Source of the DNA: Rubrivirga sp. SAORIC476
GTDB lineage: Bacteria; Bacteroidota; Rhodothermia; Rhodothermales; Rubricoccaceae
Length of the DNA stretch: 64,000 bases
Reading direction: 5' to 3'
Assembly: GCF_002283555.1 (NCBI RefSeq)
Contig: NZ_MVOI01000003.1
Span: 62,001 to 126,000, forward strand
Below, in pieces: positions 41,478 through 50,405 of this stretch; position 1 is the stretch's first letter; each line of letters starts with the position of its first letter. Under the pieces are notes generated by a model. The model was not told the origin of the DNA, searched no databases, and saw only the letters and a list, made by a program, of their open reading frames with translations. The position numbers and the translations under genes were made by a program.

Positions 41478-44225
41478 TCAGTCGCGGACGAGGATCGAGA
41501 CGCCCTTCGGAGGGATCACGAGGACCGGCTCTGATCTAAACACCGGATCGACATCCGCGATCTCCGAGTCGGGCGTGATCATCCCTCCCATCTCATCGGC
41601 GAGAGCGACATAGCGCCATCTCTCACCGGGCAGATCGACCGGGAGTTCGACCCGCTCCTCGCTTCCGTTGATGCCGACGAGGACGCGTCCACCGACCAGA
41701 TACGCGAGCACTCGGTCGTCCTCCCCGTAGAAGGGCTGCACCCACCCCTCGGGCACCTCGGTGCCGACGCGGAACACGTCGCCGTGCTCGGATGCGCGCA
41801 GGGCCAGCAGGCCGCGCCACCAGTCGAGCATGGCAGCGCGGTCGACGGGCGTGTCGGCACCGACCTGGGACCAGTCGTAGGCGTTGGCGGCGCGCAGGTT
41901 GTAGGTGTCGCCGCGGCCCTTCAGGTAGATCGGCGCGAGCGGCATGGCGTCGAGGCGGAGTTCGCCGCCCCACTCCTCGGCGAGCGGCGCGAGGCCCTTC
42001 GACTTGGCGAACTCGGTCCCGCCGTGCAGCACGACCGGGCCGAGGCTCGTCAGCAGCAGCGTCGCCGCGATCCGCATCTCGGCGTCGCGGACGCCCTGCC
42101 GTCCGTCCCAGCGGCAGTCGCCGGCCTGGCACGCCGCGAAGCGGTCCGCGAGCGCCCAGTTGTCGTGGATGTCGAGGTAGTTGATGCCGCCGTTGGGCGT
42201 GGCCTCCTCGGCGTAGGCGTTGGCGACGCCCTGGAGCGCGGCATCGCGCATGGCGGGGTTGCCGCCGGAGAAGCCGCGGCTGGCGGGCGCGGGCGTCGGG
42301 TCGTCGAGAGGCGTGCCCTTGAAGGCGTTGCGGGCGTCGTCTTGGAAGAAGGTGATCGGGGAGTCTTCCTTGTACCAGTCCCACGACGGGTTGGCCTCGT
42401 AGTCGGGGTCGTTGCTCGCGATCCAGGGCTCGCCGTAGATCAGCACGTCGTCGCCCAGCTCGGCCTGGAGCCAGCGGAGCGTCTGCTCGTCGGTCTGCCC
42501 GGCCAGGTCGATCCGGAAGCCGTCGATGCCGAACGTATCGACGAGGTGGCGGAGCTGGTCGAGCAACCAGCGCTGCATGTAGGGCCGGTTCTCGGACTTG
42601 ACCTCGTTGCCGAACGCGCCGATGTGGTTGCCGTCGTCGTCCAGGCGGTAGGCGTACCACTTGTCGATGCCGTTGAAGGTGAAGTAGCGCTCGTCGCCCT
42701 CCATGTTCTCGCCAGTGTGGTTGAATACCACGTCCACGACGACGGCGATGCCCTCACGGTGGAACGCATCCACCAGGTCGCGCAGCCGCTCACGCTCGCG
42801 TCCGGGCTCGTCGCCCTCACTCCGGAAGCGCGACTCGATGGCGAAGGCGTGCGTGGTCCGGTAGCCCCACTGGTAGTTCTCGTCGGCGATGCCCTGCTCG
42901 ATCATGAGCGGGTCGTCGGCGAAGGCGGCTTGCCACTCGGCGTCCGGGTAGTGCAAGAACTCCTGGACCGGCATCAGGTGGACCGTGTTGACGCCGAGGC
43001 CGACCACGTGGTCGAACCCGATGGCCTCTCCCCGCTCGTTGCGGAGACCAGACGCGATGAAGCCCTCCAGCGGGCCGACGCCATCCGCCAGCGGCAACGC
43101 ATCGGTGAAGTCCTGCAGGTGGACCTCGTAAGCGACGACGGCCTCCATCGGCGGGCGGCCACCGGCCACGGGCGCGGGTGGCTCGAAGTCGTCTCGCCAG
43201 ATGCGGGCGCGGCCCCACGAGTCGTCGGATACGAGTGCGTAGGGGTCGGTGACGGTTTCGCCAGTCTGGTTGGTGAACGCCGAGCCGGGGCCGTCGGGGC
43301 CATAGACGGAGTAGTCATACCACGTGCCACGCAGATCCTCTTGGAGCGTGAGCCACCAGCCGTCGCGTCCACCACGCAGGCGATGCCGGGCCGTCTCCGG
43401 CCCCGTCGCCGCGTCGTAGAGGTGGACCACCACCGAGTCGGCGCGGGGCGCGAAGAGGCGCAGGGTCGTGGACCAGGAGTCGGGCCGATAGGCTGCGGCG
43501 CTGCCCTCCGCAGTCCCAGGGTGGAACTCCACGACCGGACCCATCGCGGGCTTGTCGGCGGGCCAGATCGGCATCATGTCGCGCCAGAGACCGTCGAAGC
43601 GGACCCGCGCGCGGACCGGCTGGCCGTCCACCTGAGCCGTCAGGTAGTGGACCTGTTGCGTGTCGAGCTGCCACGCCGAGCGGAGCGTCGCGGTCTCGGC
43701 CTCGTTCGGCACGACGCCGTGCAGGGGGATCGTACGCCCGTCCCACCGCTCCAGCGTGTAGGCGTCCACCGCGAGCGGCCGTTCGCCTCCTTCCACGCGC
43801 ACCCACACCGCGTCCTCGCTCCGGAGCTCGGCGACCACGCGGATGGGCACCTCGCCGAACCGGTAGATCAGGTTGCCCCCCGCCACATTCTCCGCACCGG
43901 GCGCCGGGTCCAGCCAGCGGCCATCCGCACGAAACTTGAAGGGCGTCGCGGGCCCGAGCCCCACCGCGTCGGGGTCGACCGCGAGCGTCCACACGCCGTC
44001 CGCCTCGGTGAGCGCCCAGGCGGGATCCTCCATGTCGGTCGTCCAGCCGCGGAACGGGCCGGTGACGGTGACAAAGGCCGGGTCGAGGCCGTAGCGCGCC
44101 GCATCGAACACGAACGTGACCCCGTCGGCCTCGGCGTAGCCGCGGAGGCGGTCGGCGTCGGACGGCTGGGCCGTCGCGGCGGCCGAGAGGAGCAGGGCGA
44201 AGAGGAGCGGGACGATCCGAGACAT
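41478..44225 (-). CDS. Secreted type I pullulanase (GH13)
   Basis: 915 residues, signal peptide 1-19 (ends ATAQ). N-terminal carbohydrate-binding/beta-sandwich domains occupy about 25-310, including a CBM48-like region (STTLRLFAPRADSVVVHLYD). The GH13 barrel shows YEVHLQDF (pullulanase YxxHxxDF-type motif), region I VVVDVVFNHTG, nucleophile Asp573 in GFRIDLAG, acid Glu599 in LIYGEPW, and region IV YLDIHDNW. Together these define alpha-1,6-debranching pullulanases. Exported by Sec; no T9SS domain. A TAGCTTGC box lies 20 nt before the ATG and inside the end of the upstream gene. The only large polysaccharide enzyme besides the GH64-like protein. Confidence 0.9.
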   Translation of the reverse strand: MSRIVPLLFALLLSAAATAQPSDADRLRGYAEADGVTFVFDAARYGLDPAFVTVTGPFRGWTTDMEDPAWALTEADGVWTLAVDPDAVGLGPATPFKFRADGRWLDPAPGAENVAGGNLIYRFGEVPIRVVAELRSEDAVWVRVEGGERPLAVDAYTLERWDGRTIPLHGVVPNEAETATLRSAWQLDTQQVHYLTAQVDGQPVRARVRFDGLWRDMMPIWPADKPAMGPVVEFHPGTAEGSAAAYRPDSWSTTLRLFAPRADSVVVHLYDAATGPETARHRLRGGRDGWWLTLQEDLRGTWYDYSVYGPDGPGSAFTNQTGETVTDPYALVSDDSWGRARIWRDDFEPPAPVAGGRPPMEAVVAYEVHLQDFTDALPLADGVGPLEGFIASGLRNERGEAIGFDHVVGLGVNTVHLMPVQEFLHYPDAEWQAAFADDPLMIEQGIADENYQWGYRTTHAFAIESRFRSEGDEPGRERERLRDLVDAFHREGIAVVVDVVFNHTGENMEGDERYFTFNGIDKWYAYRLDDDGNHIGAFGNEVKSENRPYMQRWLLDQLRHLVDTFGIDGFRIDLAGQTDEQTLRWLQAELGDDVLIYGEPWIASNDPDYEANPSWDWYKEDSPITFFQDDARNAFKGTPLDDPTPAPASRGFSGGNPAMRDAALQGVANAYAEEATPNGGINYLDIHDNWALADRFAACQAGDCRWDGRQGVRDAEMRIAATLLLTSLGPVVLHGGTEFAKSKGLAPLAEEWGGELRLDAMPLAPIYLKGRGDTYNLRAANAYDWSQVGADTPVDRAAMLDWWRGLLALRASEHGDVFRVGTEVPEGWVQPFYGEDDRVLAYLVGGRVLVGINGSEERVELPVDLPGERWRYVALADEMGGMITPDSEIADVDPVFRSEPVLVIPPKGVSILVRD

Positions 44226-44245
44226 GACCGAGGCGGGGTGGATCG

Positions 44246-44253
44246 GCAAGCTA
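44246..44253 (-). promoter_or_regulatory. Putative -7 box of the pullulanase gene (TAGCTTGC)
   Basis: Minus strand, 20 nt before the ATG; overlaps the stop codon of the WG-repeat gene. Confidence 0.45.
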
Positions 44254-45378
44254 CTCGCCTCCTTCCTCCGGTTCGCCGACGGGGAGCCGCACGGTCTCGT
44301 CGCCTCGCCGGGCCGCCAGCGTGTGCGAGGTGGGGCGGTAGGCGCTGAGGGTATCGTACGACGGGGGAATCAGCCACGCGCCGGTCGGGTCGATGGCACC
44401 CCACAGGCCGCCCTCTCGGGCCAGGAAGAACGTCCGCTCGGGGCTCTCCGGGGCGAAGGGCCGCGGGGAGCCAATGTCTTCGACCGCCGCCTCGGACAGC
44501 GTTCCCGCCTCGATGTCGGCGACGCGCCAGCGGTCGCCACGGCGGACGGCGACGTACCGCGTCGGCATCGGCTGCGCGAGCGAGCGTGCCTCGTCGAAGG
44601 GTCCCGCCAGCCGCACCCTGCCGTCGTACCCTATCAGCGACACGTCCCGACGCTCTCCGCGCCGACGCACCGTCGCGATGACGCCCGCCATCGTGCTCAC
44701 CCCATCGAAGCGGTCGCGCGTCACCGGGACGCGGTCGGAGGCCCGGAGCAGCTCCACCTGCGCGCCGCGCGTCCGGCGGACGACCAGCACGTCGCGGTCC
44801 GGGGCGTAGACGCCGTCCGGCGTGGTGGAGGTCTGCGGCGTCGCGGCGCCGGTCTCGGCGCAGGCATACGAGACCGTCGCGTAGACCTCCTCCCCCACTC
44901 GCTCGCCGTCGAGGGTGTACAGGTGGGTCTCGAACGGGCCGACGTAGACGCGGACGTAGATCCCGGCCGGGTCGATGTCCTCGTGGACGGGCGCCATGAC
45001 CTCCGTGCCGTCCAACAGGTACAGGCCCTTCGTGCCCTCGGGCGTCTCTGCGAGGATGCGCGGGGCGGCGAGGAAGAAGAGGTGTGGCTGCCACTGGAAG
45101 GTGGGCTCCGAGCCGATCGTCTCGAACCGCGTCGGCAGGATCAGCCGACCGTTCCGGAGGAGCCCCATCCCCCCTTCGGCGTGGACGCGAACGTACACGT
45201 CGCCGGTTTCCCGGTCGGTCCACGGACGCTCGACGGCGTCGTAGGTGGGCGCCGTGAGCCACGTTCCATCCTCGGCCTGCACGCCCCACAGCCCCGAGGC
45301 GGGGTCCTGCACGAGGGCCTGCGCGTCCGGTTCTCCGGCAGCGAGGAGAACGGCGAGGAGGAGCAGGAGGAGGCGCAT
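44251..45378 (-). CDS. Secreted WG-repeat protein
   Basis: 375 residues, signal peptide 1-19. WG-type beta repeats occur: LWGVQAEDGTWLTAPTYDAV (about 30-49), MGLLRNGRLILPTRFETIG (about 70-88), KGLYLLDGTEVMAPVHEDI near 118, and LWGAIDPTGAWLIPPSYDTL near 325. WG repeats form extended binding surfaces, often in envelope or effector-associated proteins. A TAGGTTCG box lies 22 nt before the ATG. It is 25 nt upstream of the pullulanase gene on the same strand, so partial co-transcription is likely. Confidence 0.8.
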   Translation of the reverse strand: MRLLLLLLAVLLAAGEPDAQALVQDPASGLWGVQAEDGTWLTAPTYDAVERPWTDRETGDVYVRVHAEGGMGLLRNGRLILPTRFETIGSEPTFQWQPHLFFLAAPRILAETPEGTKGLYLLDGTEVMAPVHEDIDPAGIYVRVYVGPFETHLYTLDGERVGEEVYATVSYACAETGAATPQTSTTPDGVYAPDRDVLVVRRTRGAQVELLRASDRVPVTRDRFDGVSTMAGVIATVRRRGERRDVSLIGYDGRVRLAGPFDEARSLAQPMPTRYVAVRRGDRWRVADIEAGTLSEAAVEDIGSPRPFAPESPERTFFLAREGGLWGAIDPTGAWLIPPSYDTLSAYRPTSHTLAARRGDETVRLPVGEPEEGGE

Positions 45379-45400
45379 CGGTCCGGAGGCTGTACCCCCT

Positions 45401-45408
45401 CGAACCTA
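45401..45408 (-). promoter_or_regulatory. Putative -7 box (TAGGTTCG)
   Basis: Minus strand, 22 nt before the WG-repeat ATG; same octamer as at dprA. Confidence 0.45.
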
Positions 45409-45452
45409 TCCCGACGCCCGGGACCGGGCCTCCCCCGGTTCGGGGAGACGGC

Positions 45453-46679
45453 TCAGTAGAGCACGCGCGTCCGGATGGTGCCGTGGACGGACTGGAGCGC
45501 CGCCAGCGCCTCTGCCGACGAGCCCCGGCCCACGTCGGTGACCACGTAGCCCAGCTCGCCGCGCGTCTGGAGGAACTGCGCTTCCACGTTGACGCCGAGG
45601 TCGGAGAACACGCGGTTGACGGCCGCCATCACGCCGGGCACGTTGCGGTGGAGGTGGAGGATCCGGTGGGCGCCGGGGTGCGGCGGCAGCGCCACCTCGG
45701 GCACGTTGACGGCGGTCATCGTGCTGCCGTTGTCGCTGTAGCGGATCAGCTTGCCCGCCACCTCCGCGCCGATGTTCTGCTGCGCCTCGATGGTCGACCC
45801 GCCGATGTGCGGCGTCAGCAGCGCCCGGTCGACGCCCTGCAGCGGGCTCGCGAAGGGCTCGTCGTTGGACTTTGGCTCGGTCGGGTACACGTCCACCGCG
45901 GCACCCGCCAGCATCCCGCCGTCGAGGGCCGCCGCGAGAGCCTCCAGGTCCACGACCGATCCGCGCGAGGCGTTGATGAGGACGGCGTCCTCCTTCATGA
46001 GCGAGATCTGGGGCGCGGCGAAGAGGCCGTGCGTCTGGGGCGTGTCCGGCACGTGGAGCGACACCACGTCGGACTTCGTCAGCAGCTCGTCCAGGTGGAG
46101 CACCGGCTGGGCGTTGCCGAGCGGCAGCACGTCGGCGGTGTCGTGGAAGAGGACCCGCATGCCGAGGCCTTCCGCCAGCACCGAGAGCTGCTTGCCGATG
46201 TTGCCATAACCGACGATGCCGAGCGTCTTGCCCCGAATCTCGCGGCTCGTGCCGACGCTCTTCGCCCACTCGCCACGGTGCGCCTTGGCGTTCTTCTCGG
46301 GCACGCCACGCAGCAGCAGGATGGCCTCAGCGAGCACCAGCTCGGCCACCGAGCGCGTGTTGGAGAACGGCGCGTTGAACACCGCCACGCCGTGCGCCGC
46401 CGCCGCCGCGAGGTCGATCTGGTTGGTCCCGATGCAGAACGCCCCGACGCCGACCAGCCGCTCGGCCGCCGCGAACACGTCGGCCGTCAGCTGGGTCCGC
46501 GAGCGGATGCCGAGGAAGTGGACGTCGTGGACGAGGTCCAGCAGTTCCCGCGCGTCCACGGTCCCGCTCCGCCGGTCGACGTTCCGGTATCCGGCCGCCT
46601 CGAAGGCCTCGACGGCGGTCTTGTGGATGCCCTCCAGCAGGAGGACCTTGATCTTGTCTTTGGCGAGCGAGACGGACAT
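45453..46679 (-). CDS. serA: D-3-phosphoglycerate dehydrogenase
   Basis: 408 residues. It oxidises 3-phosphoglycerate in serine synthesis. NAD fold LGIVGYGNIGKQLSVLAEGLGM near 148, catalytic Arg in INASRGSVVDLEAL near 232, His in LTPHIGGSTIEAQ near 285, and a C-terminal ACT domain (about 335-408) for serine feedback. Length and single ACT domain match the E. coli type. The ATG at 46679 gives MSVSLAKDKIKVLLLE; a GATCTTGG box is 26 nt upstream. Confidence 0.96.
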   Translation of the reverse strand: MSVSLAKDKIKVLLLEGIHKTAVEAFEAAGYRNVDRRSGTVDARELLDLVHDVHFLGIRSRTQLTADVFAAAERLVGVGAFCIGTNQIDLAAAAAHGVAVFNAPFSNTRSVAELVLAEAILLLRGVPEKNAKAHRGEWAKSVGTSREIRGKTLGIVGYGNIGKQLSVLAEGLGMRVLFHDTADVLPLGNAQPVLHLDELLTKSDVVSLHVPDTPQTHGLFAAPQISLMKEDAVLINASRGSVVDLEALAAALDGGMLAGAAVDVYPTEPKSNDEPFASPLQGVDRALLTPHIGGSTIEAQQNIGAEVAGKLIRYSDNGSTMTAVNVPEVALPPHPGAHRILHLHRNVPGVMAAVNRVFSDLGVNVEAQFLQTRGELGYVVTDVGRGSSAEALAALQSVHGTIRTRVLY

Positions 46680-46705
46680 GGGGCAGAGCCGGGGGGACAG
46701 TCTCC

Positions 46706-46713
46706 CCAAGATC
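46706..46713 (-). promoter_or_regulatory. Putative -7 box of serA (GATCTTGG)
   Basis: Minus strand, 26 nt before the ATG. Confidence 0.4.
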
Positions 46714-46769
46714 CGAGCATTCGGCCCCGCCGTTGGCCCCGAATCCAAGAATCGTCGGCCCAGCGCCAT

Positions 46770-46789
46770 CCGCCTCGGTGCCGAGGCGG
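46770..46789. repeat. Intergenic palindrome, copy 7
   Basis: CCGCCTCGG-TG-CCGAGGCGG, 16 nt beyond the stop of the ligase/lyase fusion gene. Confidence 0.85.
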
Positions 46790-46805
46790 AGCGAGGCAGA
46801 ACGCG

Positions 46806-49800
46806 TCAGCCGACCCGGACGGCCTGCCGCATCAGCTCCCGGTGCGCCGACCACGGGTCCCAGGCCTCGTTCATGACCACCGGGACGAGGCCGGACGTGC
46901 TCACCCCGTCGCCGCCAACGGACCGGGCGGCCGAGCGGACCGTCGGCACGGTGCGGCTGGCGTCGTAGGGGGCCTCCCAGATCGCGGCAACGCGAGCGAT
47001 GTCGTCGAACAGGGGACGGTCGGCGCGCAGCCCCTCGAAGGGCGGCATCCACATCGGCAGCGGGACGCGCGAGCCGGGGGCACGGCCTTCAGCGCGGAGG
47101 AACGAGAGCTGAGCCAGCGCGATGCCGACGGTCGCCAGCACCGGCGCGAGCCGCTCGGCCTGCCCGAGCGCCGTCCGCGCGGCGAGCGTGCCCATCGAGA
47201 CGATGTCCTGATTGCCTGCGTTGGTCGGGATCGACGAGGTGGACGCCATCTGGGCATGGTGCCGCATCTCAGCGACCAGCGCCGTCGCAGTCATCTGGGC
47301 GCCCGCGAGTCCACTCGTCGGGCCGGGCTCGTAGGCCAGCAGCAGCGGCGCCTCGACCACGCCGCGCTTGGGGTCGGTCAGGGCGTCGAGCAGGCGCTCG
47401 GCGAAGACGGCTGCCTGGACGATCGCGGCGTTGAGCGTGTCGGCGGCGAAAGCGATCTGCTGGCCCTGGAAGTTGCCCCCGTGGAGCGCCTCGGGGCGCG
47501 GGTCGGCGACCACGACCGGGTTGTCGGAGACGCCGTTCATCTCCGTCTCGACCGTCTGGCGCGCGAAGGCGAGGCTGTCCCGGCAGGCGCCGAGGATCTG
47601 AGGGGCGCACCGGAGGACGTAGACTTCCTGGAGCGGACGGCTCCGATCCTCGGTCTCGGTCCCCCGCTCGATCTCGGCGCGGATGGCGGCGGCGCTGCGC
47701 GCCTGCCCGGCGTGGCCGCGGGCGTCATGAAGGCGAGCGTCCAGCGCGGCGCGGCGGCACCCCAGCATGCGATACGCCCAGCCGACGAGCCGTTCGGTGC
47801 GCGACAGCAGGCGCTCCGCCCGGGCGACGGCGAGGGCGAGGGTCGCCGTCATGAAGGCGGTCCCGTTGACGAGGCCGAGCGCCTCACGGCCCGAGAGCGG
47901 CAGCGGCTCCAGGCCCGCAGCGGCGAGCGCCTCACGGGCGGGCACCCGGTCCCCTGTCGCCGGGTCGAGCGCCCAGCCCTCCCCCGTCAGCAGGCGGGCG
48001 ACGTGGGCGAGGGGGGTGAGGTCGCCACTGGCACCGACCGAGCCGATGCACGGCACGTACGGCACCAGCCCGGCGTGGAGAACGGCGAGGTACGCCTCCA
48101 CCACCTCCGGCGCGACGCCCGAGTGCCCCTGCGCGATCTGCTGCGCACGGACGAGGACGGTGGCCCTGGCGACCTCGGCCGAGGCGGGCGCCCCCCACCC
48201 CGCCGCGAGGTGGGCCGTCAGGTTGCTGCCGATGGCGTCGCCGGTCGCCCCGTGCGCGACGTGGGGGCCGAACCCGGTCGTCAGCCCGTACACCGCGTCG
48301 CCTCGGCGGATGACGGTGTCGAGAGCGGCCTTCGAGCGGCGCATGCCCGTCTGGGCGGCGTCCGATAGGGCGACGGTCGGGCTCGCCTCGCGGGCGGTCC
48401 GCTCCAGGCGGCGGACGTCGAGGGGGCGGTCGGGGCCGAGGGTCAGATGTGGGGTCGTCATGGCGGGCGGGAGCGGAGAGATCTGGAGGAGAGAGGAACG
48501 GTCCGGCGTGCCCTTGGCGAGCATCGGCCAGGCAGAGGCAGTGTGGGGTCGGATGGCGCCGAGGCGGCGCGCATGGGGTCCGAGGGCATCGGCGACGCGG
48601 GCGCGGACCGGGGGCCGTCCGTCCGTTAGCAGGTCGAGGGCCAGCGCTGTCCCGTCGGGCGTCGAAACGACGGCGTCGAGGACGCCGGGGAAGTCGCGTA
48701 GCGTGGCCTCCACCTCGCCCGCGCGCACGAAGCGCCCGTTGTCGAGCTTGAAGGCGTCGCCGGTGCGGCCGCGGAAGTAGAGGTCCCCACCGCGCCGCTC
48801 GACGCGGTCCTGGGTGCGGACCCAGCGGTCGGGATCGAGGCGGGTCAGCCCCTCACCCGCCGTCCAGATGCCCAGCGCGGCGTTCGCTCCCCGGAAGGAG
48901 AGCACCCCGTCCGCCTCGGTGCGGACGTGGCAGCCGAGTTCGCGGCCGAGCAATCCGGGCTCGGCGTGGCCCGGCCGACCGAGCGCGATGCCCGGTGAGG
49001 CCTCCGTCTGCCCGTAGCCGACGCGCAGGGAGGTACCGCGCATCGCCTGCGCATGGTCGGCTGCCAGCGGCGCCCCGCCCACGACGCCGCCGCGTAGTCG
49101 CGCGAGCAGGTCCTCTCCGCCCGGCTGGCCTACGAGCCGACGCAGCGTCAGCGGTACGCACGACAGGTGGGTCGACTCGGACGCCGAGGCGAGGTCGATC
49201 AGCGCCTCCGGGTCGCGGCCGGACTGGGGATCGCGGACCAGTTCGTCCGCCCAGAGCAGCGCGGGCAGGAGGTCCAGGATGAGACCGAAGGCATGGTGCC
49301 AGGGCAGGACAGACAGCACGCGGCCTCCGTCGAGCGCGAGCGGCTCTCGGTGGCTGTCGAGCACCGACCAGACCCCCGCATCGGACAGCGCGACCCAGGT
49401 CGGAGCACCCGTCGTCCCGGAGGTCCGGAGCAGAAATCGGGCGTCGGGGGTCGCGTCGTGGCGGGTGGACCGCCGCTGCGGGATGCCGAGGGGTCCGCCG
49501 ACATCGTCGGGCACCCAGGCGTGACCCGAAGGCCCGGCGTCGGCAGCAAGCACGGCGGCGGACGCGTCGACCGTGTCGAGGAGCGTGGCCGCCTCGGACG
49601 GCGGCGCGGGAACGAGGGTCAGCCCCTCCCACAGCGCAGCCACGAGGGCCTGCACGAAGGCCACCGACGGCGGCAGCCCGAGGACGATGCGGTCTCCCGG
49701 TTCGAGTCCGGCCTCGCGAAAGGCGCGGACGTAGGCGCGGGCGCCCGTCCAGATCGACGCCGCGGGCGTCGCGTCATCGTCGAAGACAAACAGCGGCTCC

Positions 49801-49877
49801 GGGGCGCCCGAGAGGGCGTGGAGCGTGCCGCGCCACCGCGCGTGTGCAGCGGGGAGCGACCGGTCGGAGGCAGACAT
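46806..49877 (-). CDS. Bifunctional p-coumarate:CoA ligase-like / tyrosine ammonia-lyase-like fusion
   Basis: 1023 residues in one open frame. Residues 1 to about 460 are an ANL adenylating domain: RTSGTTGAPT at 151-160, YGQTEAS near 288, GRTGDAFKLDNGRFVRAGEVEATL region near 370-395, and A10-type Lys455 in MLAKGTPDR. Residues 473-1023 are a MIO ammonia-lyase: Tyr530 in YGLTTGFG, His556-Leu557 at the site that selects tyrosine in TAL, MIO triad ASG at 616-618 in GASGDLTPLAH, and NGVSDNPVV near 780. TAL makes p-coumarate from tyrosine and the ligase activates it to the CoA thioester, the donor of the PYP chromophore. The pyp gene lies 84 nt upstream. Met473 could also start a free lyase. Specificity is inferred. 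Confidence 0.85.
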   Translation of the reverse strand: MSASDRSLPAAHARWRGTLHALSGAPEPLFVFDDDATPAASIWTGARAYVRAFREAGLEPGDRIVLGLPPSVAFVQALVAALWEGLTLVPAPPSEAATLLDTVDASAAVLAADAGPSGHAWVPDDVGGPLGIPQRRSTRHDATPDARFLLRTSGTTGAPTWVALSDAGVWSVLDSHREPLALDGGRVLSVLPWHHAFGLILDLLPALLWADELVRDPQSGRDPEALIDLASASESTHLSCVPLTLRRLVGQPGGEDLLARLRGGVVGGAPLAADHAQAMRGTSLRVGYGQTEASPGIALGRPGHAEPGLLGRELGCHVRTEADGVLSFRGANAALGIWTAGEGLTRLDPDRWVRTQDRVERRGGDLYFRGRTGDAFKLDNGRFVRAGEVEATLRDFPGVLDAVVSTPDGTALALDLLTDGRPPVRARVADALGPHARRLGAIRPHTASAWPMLAKGTPDRSSLLQISPLPPAMTTPHLTLGPDRPLDVRRLERTAREASPTVALSDAAQTGMRRSKAALDTVIRRGDAVYGLTTGFGPHVAHGATGDAIGSNLTAHLAAGWGAPASAEVARATVLVRAQQIAQGHSGVAPEVVEAYLAVLHAGLVPYVPCIGSVGASGDLTPLAHVARLLTGEGWALDPATGDRVPAREALAAAGLEPLPLSGREALGLVNGTAFMTATLALAVARAERLLSRTERLVGWAYRMLGCRRAALDARLHDARGHAGQARSAAAIRAEIERGTETEDRSRPLQEVYVLRCAPQILGACRDSLAFARQTVETEMNGVSDNPVVVADPRPEALHGGNFQGQQIAFAADTLNAAIVQAAVFAERLLDALTDPKRGVVEAPLLLAYEPGPTSGLAGAQMTATALVAEMRHHAQMASTSSIPTNAGNQDIVSMGTLAARTALGQAERLAPVLATVGIALAQLSFLRAEGRAPGSRVPLPMWMPPFEGLRADRPLFDDIARVAAIWEAPYDASRTVPTVRSAARSVGGDGVSTSGLVPVVMNEAWDPWSAHRELMRQAVRVG

Positions 49878-49913
49878 CAGAGGAGCGGAAGGGTCCGAGG
49901 GGCGTCAACCGGA

Positions 49914-49936
49914 CGGCCCCGGCGCGGCCGGGGCCG
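49914..49936. terminator. GC hairpin between pyp and the fusion gene
   Basis: Ten-bp perfect stem CGGCCCCGGC / GCCGGGGCCG, 3-nt loop. No T-run; it could attenuate or stabilise the upstream pyp message. Confidence 0.4.
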
Positions 49937-49961
49937 CGCCGTCCGTCCGCTCACGCGTCGA

Positions 49962-50324
49962 CTACCGCTTCTTGATGAGGACCCAGTTGGAGCCCCCGTC
50001 GTCCTTGTGCATGATCACACGCACGAGGGTGGGCCGCATCTTGTACGTGAAGGTGTACACGAACTCGGCGGCGAGGTCTCCCCGGGCGATGCCCTGCTTG
50101 AAGCGGCCGTAGAACAGGCGGCTGTTGGAGCACGGAGCGACCTGGGTGAAGAAGTTGCGGCCGCGGGCCGCCTCGGGGGCGACGCCGGCGAGCTGACTCT
50201 CGTAGGTGTTGTAGAACTCGACCGTGCCGGTGTCATCCACCTTGACGACGCCGAAGTCGAGGGCGTTGAGCTCCTCGGGCGACATGGTGGGCAGCTTGGC
50301 GAGGGTTCCGTTGACGAAGCTCAT
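49962..50324 (-). CDS. pyp: Photoactive yellow protein (blue-light receptor)
   Basis: 120 residues, a single PAS domain. It aligns along its length with Halorhodospira PYP: LDFGVVKVDDTGTVEFYN, GRNFFTQVAPCSNSRLFYGRFKQG and FVYTFTYKMRPTLVRV. Chromophore Cys65 corresponds to Cys69, Tyr38 to Tyr42, Glu42 to Glu46, and Tyr94/Met96 to Tyr98/Met100. Thr50 and Arg52 of the halophilic protein are Ala46 and Val48 here, which should tune absorption and photocycle speed. PYP binds p-coumarate as a thioester and isomerises under blue light. The soluble protein lies between the genes for its likely chromophore enzyme and a PYP-like coiled-coil protein. Confidence 0.95.
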   Translation of the reverse strand: MSFVNGTLAKLPTMSPEELNALDFGVVKVDDTGTVEFYNTYESQLAGVAPEAARGRNFFTQVAPCSNSRLFYGRFKQGIARGDLAAEFVYTFTYKMRPTLVRVIMHKDDGGSNWVLIKKR

Positions 50325-50369
50325 GGCTGGGGGGGTGTTGAGCGGGGGACTGAATAGCGAGGGAAACGA

Positions 50370-50384
50370 GCGCCCCGAGGGCGC
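50370..50384 (-). terminator. Small hairpin before pyp
   Basis: GCGCCC-TCG-GGGCGC, followed on the minus strand by TCGTTT. It lies 21 nt after the coiled-coil gene stop and may reduce read-through into pyp. Confidence 0.35.
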
Positions 50385-50405
50385 AACTGAGCCGCCGGCT
50401 CGGGG

